Assembly: GCA_963970005.1 (NCBI GenBank)
Contig: CAXAMN010025628.1
Span: 578,919-642,918 of the forward strand
Reading direction: 5' to 3'
DNA from: Durusdinium trenchii
Taxonomy: Eukaryota > Sar > Dinophyceae > Suessiales > Symbiodiniaceae
DNA length: 64,000 nucleotides
A model generated the notes under the pieces. It did not search any database and was not told where the DNA came from. It saw only the letters and a program-made list of their open reading frames with translations. The position numbers were made by a program, and so were the translations under genes. Shown in pieces: positions 63,921 through 64,000 of this stretch. Every line of letters begins with the position of its first letter. The stretch's first letter is position 1.

Positions 63921-64000
63921 GGTGCCAAGAGAAATCAAGCAAGCCACTTGATGGAAACAAAACGTTTGAGCCTTTGAATGGCACCATGACTGGCACCATG
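63921..64000. other. Window end, upstream of DUF7869-like start
   Basis: The frame may extend upstream of the chosen ATG, but the window ends here. GGCACCATGACT-like words repeat twice (63981-64000). Confidence 0.3.

Overview
The window looks like nuclear DNA of a dinoflagellate (Symbiodiniaceae or a relative). The reasons are: long intron-rich genes lying in same-strand blocks, Lys-Arg-Pro-Ala nuclear proteins, several C5 cytosine methyltransferase genes, a protein of the DUF7869 type, a Ty1/copia element of the kind common in dinoflagellates, and a match to the 3' end of the dinoflagellate spliced leader. There are no prokaryotic signals and I recognise no rRNA, tRNA or CRISPR. Gene models are reconstructed by eye from open frames, codon use and GT/AG sites. 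Outer limits are firmer than individual exon edges.

Layout. 0-4 kb: little but two weak plus-strand exon candidates. 4.1-11.5 kb (minus): one unrecognised multi-exon gene with an acidic start and a basic nuclear-localisation tail. 11.9-17.2 kb (minus): a multi-exon C5-methyltransferase gene containing a 10-N assembly gap. 17.8-31.5 kb (plus): a low-density stretch of short conserved-looking exons, perhaps one or more intron-rich genes, none recognised. 32.1-47.8 kb (plus): a composite retrotransposon. 49.0-57.2 kb (minus): a large unrecognised nuclear-type gene ending in a possible methyl-CpG-binding-like domain, with a minisatellite in one intron. 57.6-60.8 kb (minus): a second C5-methyltransferase gene. 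61.0-63.9 kb (minus): a DUF7869-like gene that may derive from a transposase.

The main discovery is the retrotransposon. It is 15.68 kb, has identical 108-bp LTRs and a 5-bp target duplication (CAAAC), and carries the normal copia parts (gag-like region with CCCH finger, DTG protease, integrase, YVDD reverse transcriptase, RNase H). After RNase H the same coding region continues into parts not normal for copia: a methyltransferase-like domain with a Pro-Cys motif, an SGNH/GDSL-type hydrolase with GDS, GxND and DxxH motifs, a complete RNA 2'-phosphotransferase (Tpt1/KptA-like) domain, a zinc ribbon, and a CCHC knuckle with a Gly/Trp/Ser-rich tail. The methyltransferase-like domain is interrupted by a 1,468-bp DNA transposon with 20-bp perfect inverted ends and a TA duplication. 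That insert contains a 190-bp near-perfect palindrome. The copy also has several frameshifts, all in the same direction, one of them explained by a 29-bp tandem duplication.

A second unexpected layer runs through the element: at least 13 copies (14 with a weaker one) of a roughly 21-nt hairpin module with a GGAA loop, all on the coding strand, in all three reading frames, with stem changes that keep pairing. Both LTRs contain an 11-nt match to the 3' end of the dinoflagellate spliced leader. Together these suggest a retroelement shaped at the RNA level, in a neighbourhood rich in methylation-related genes.
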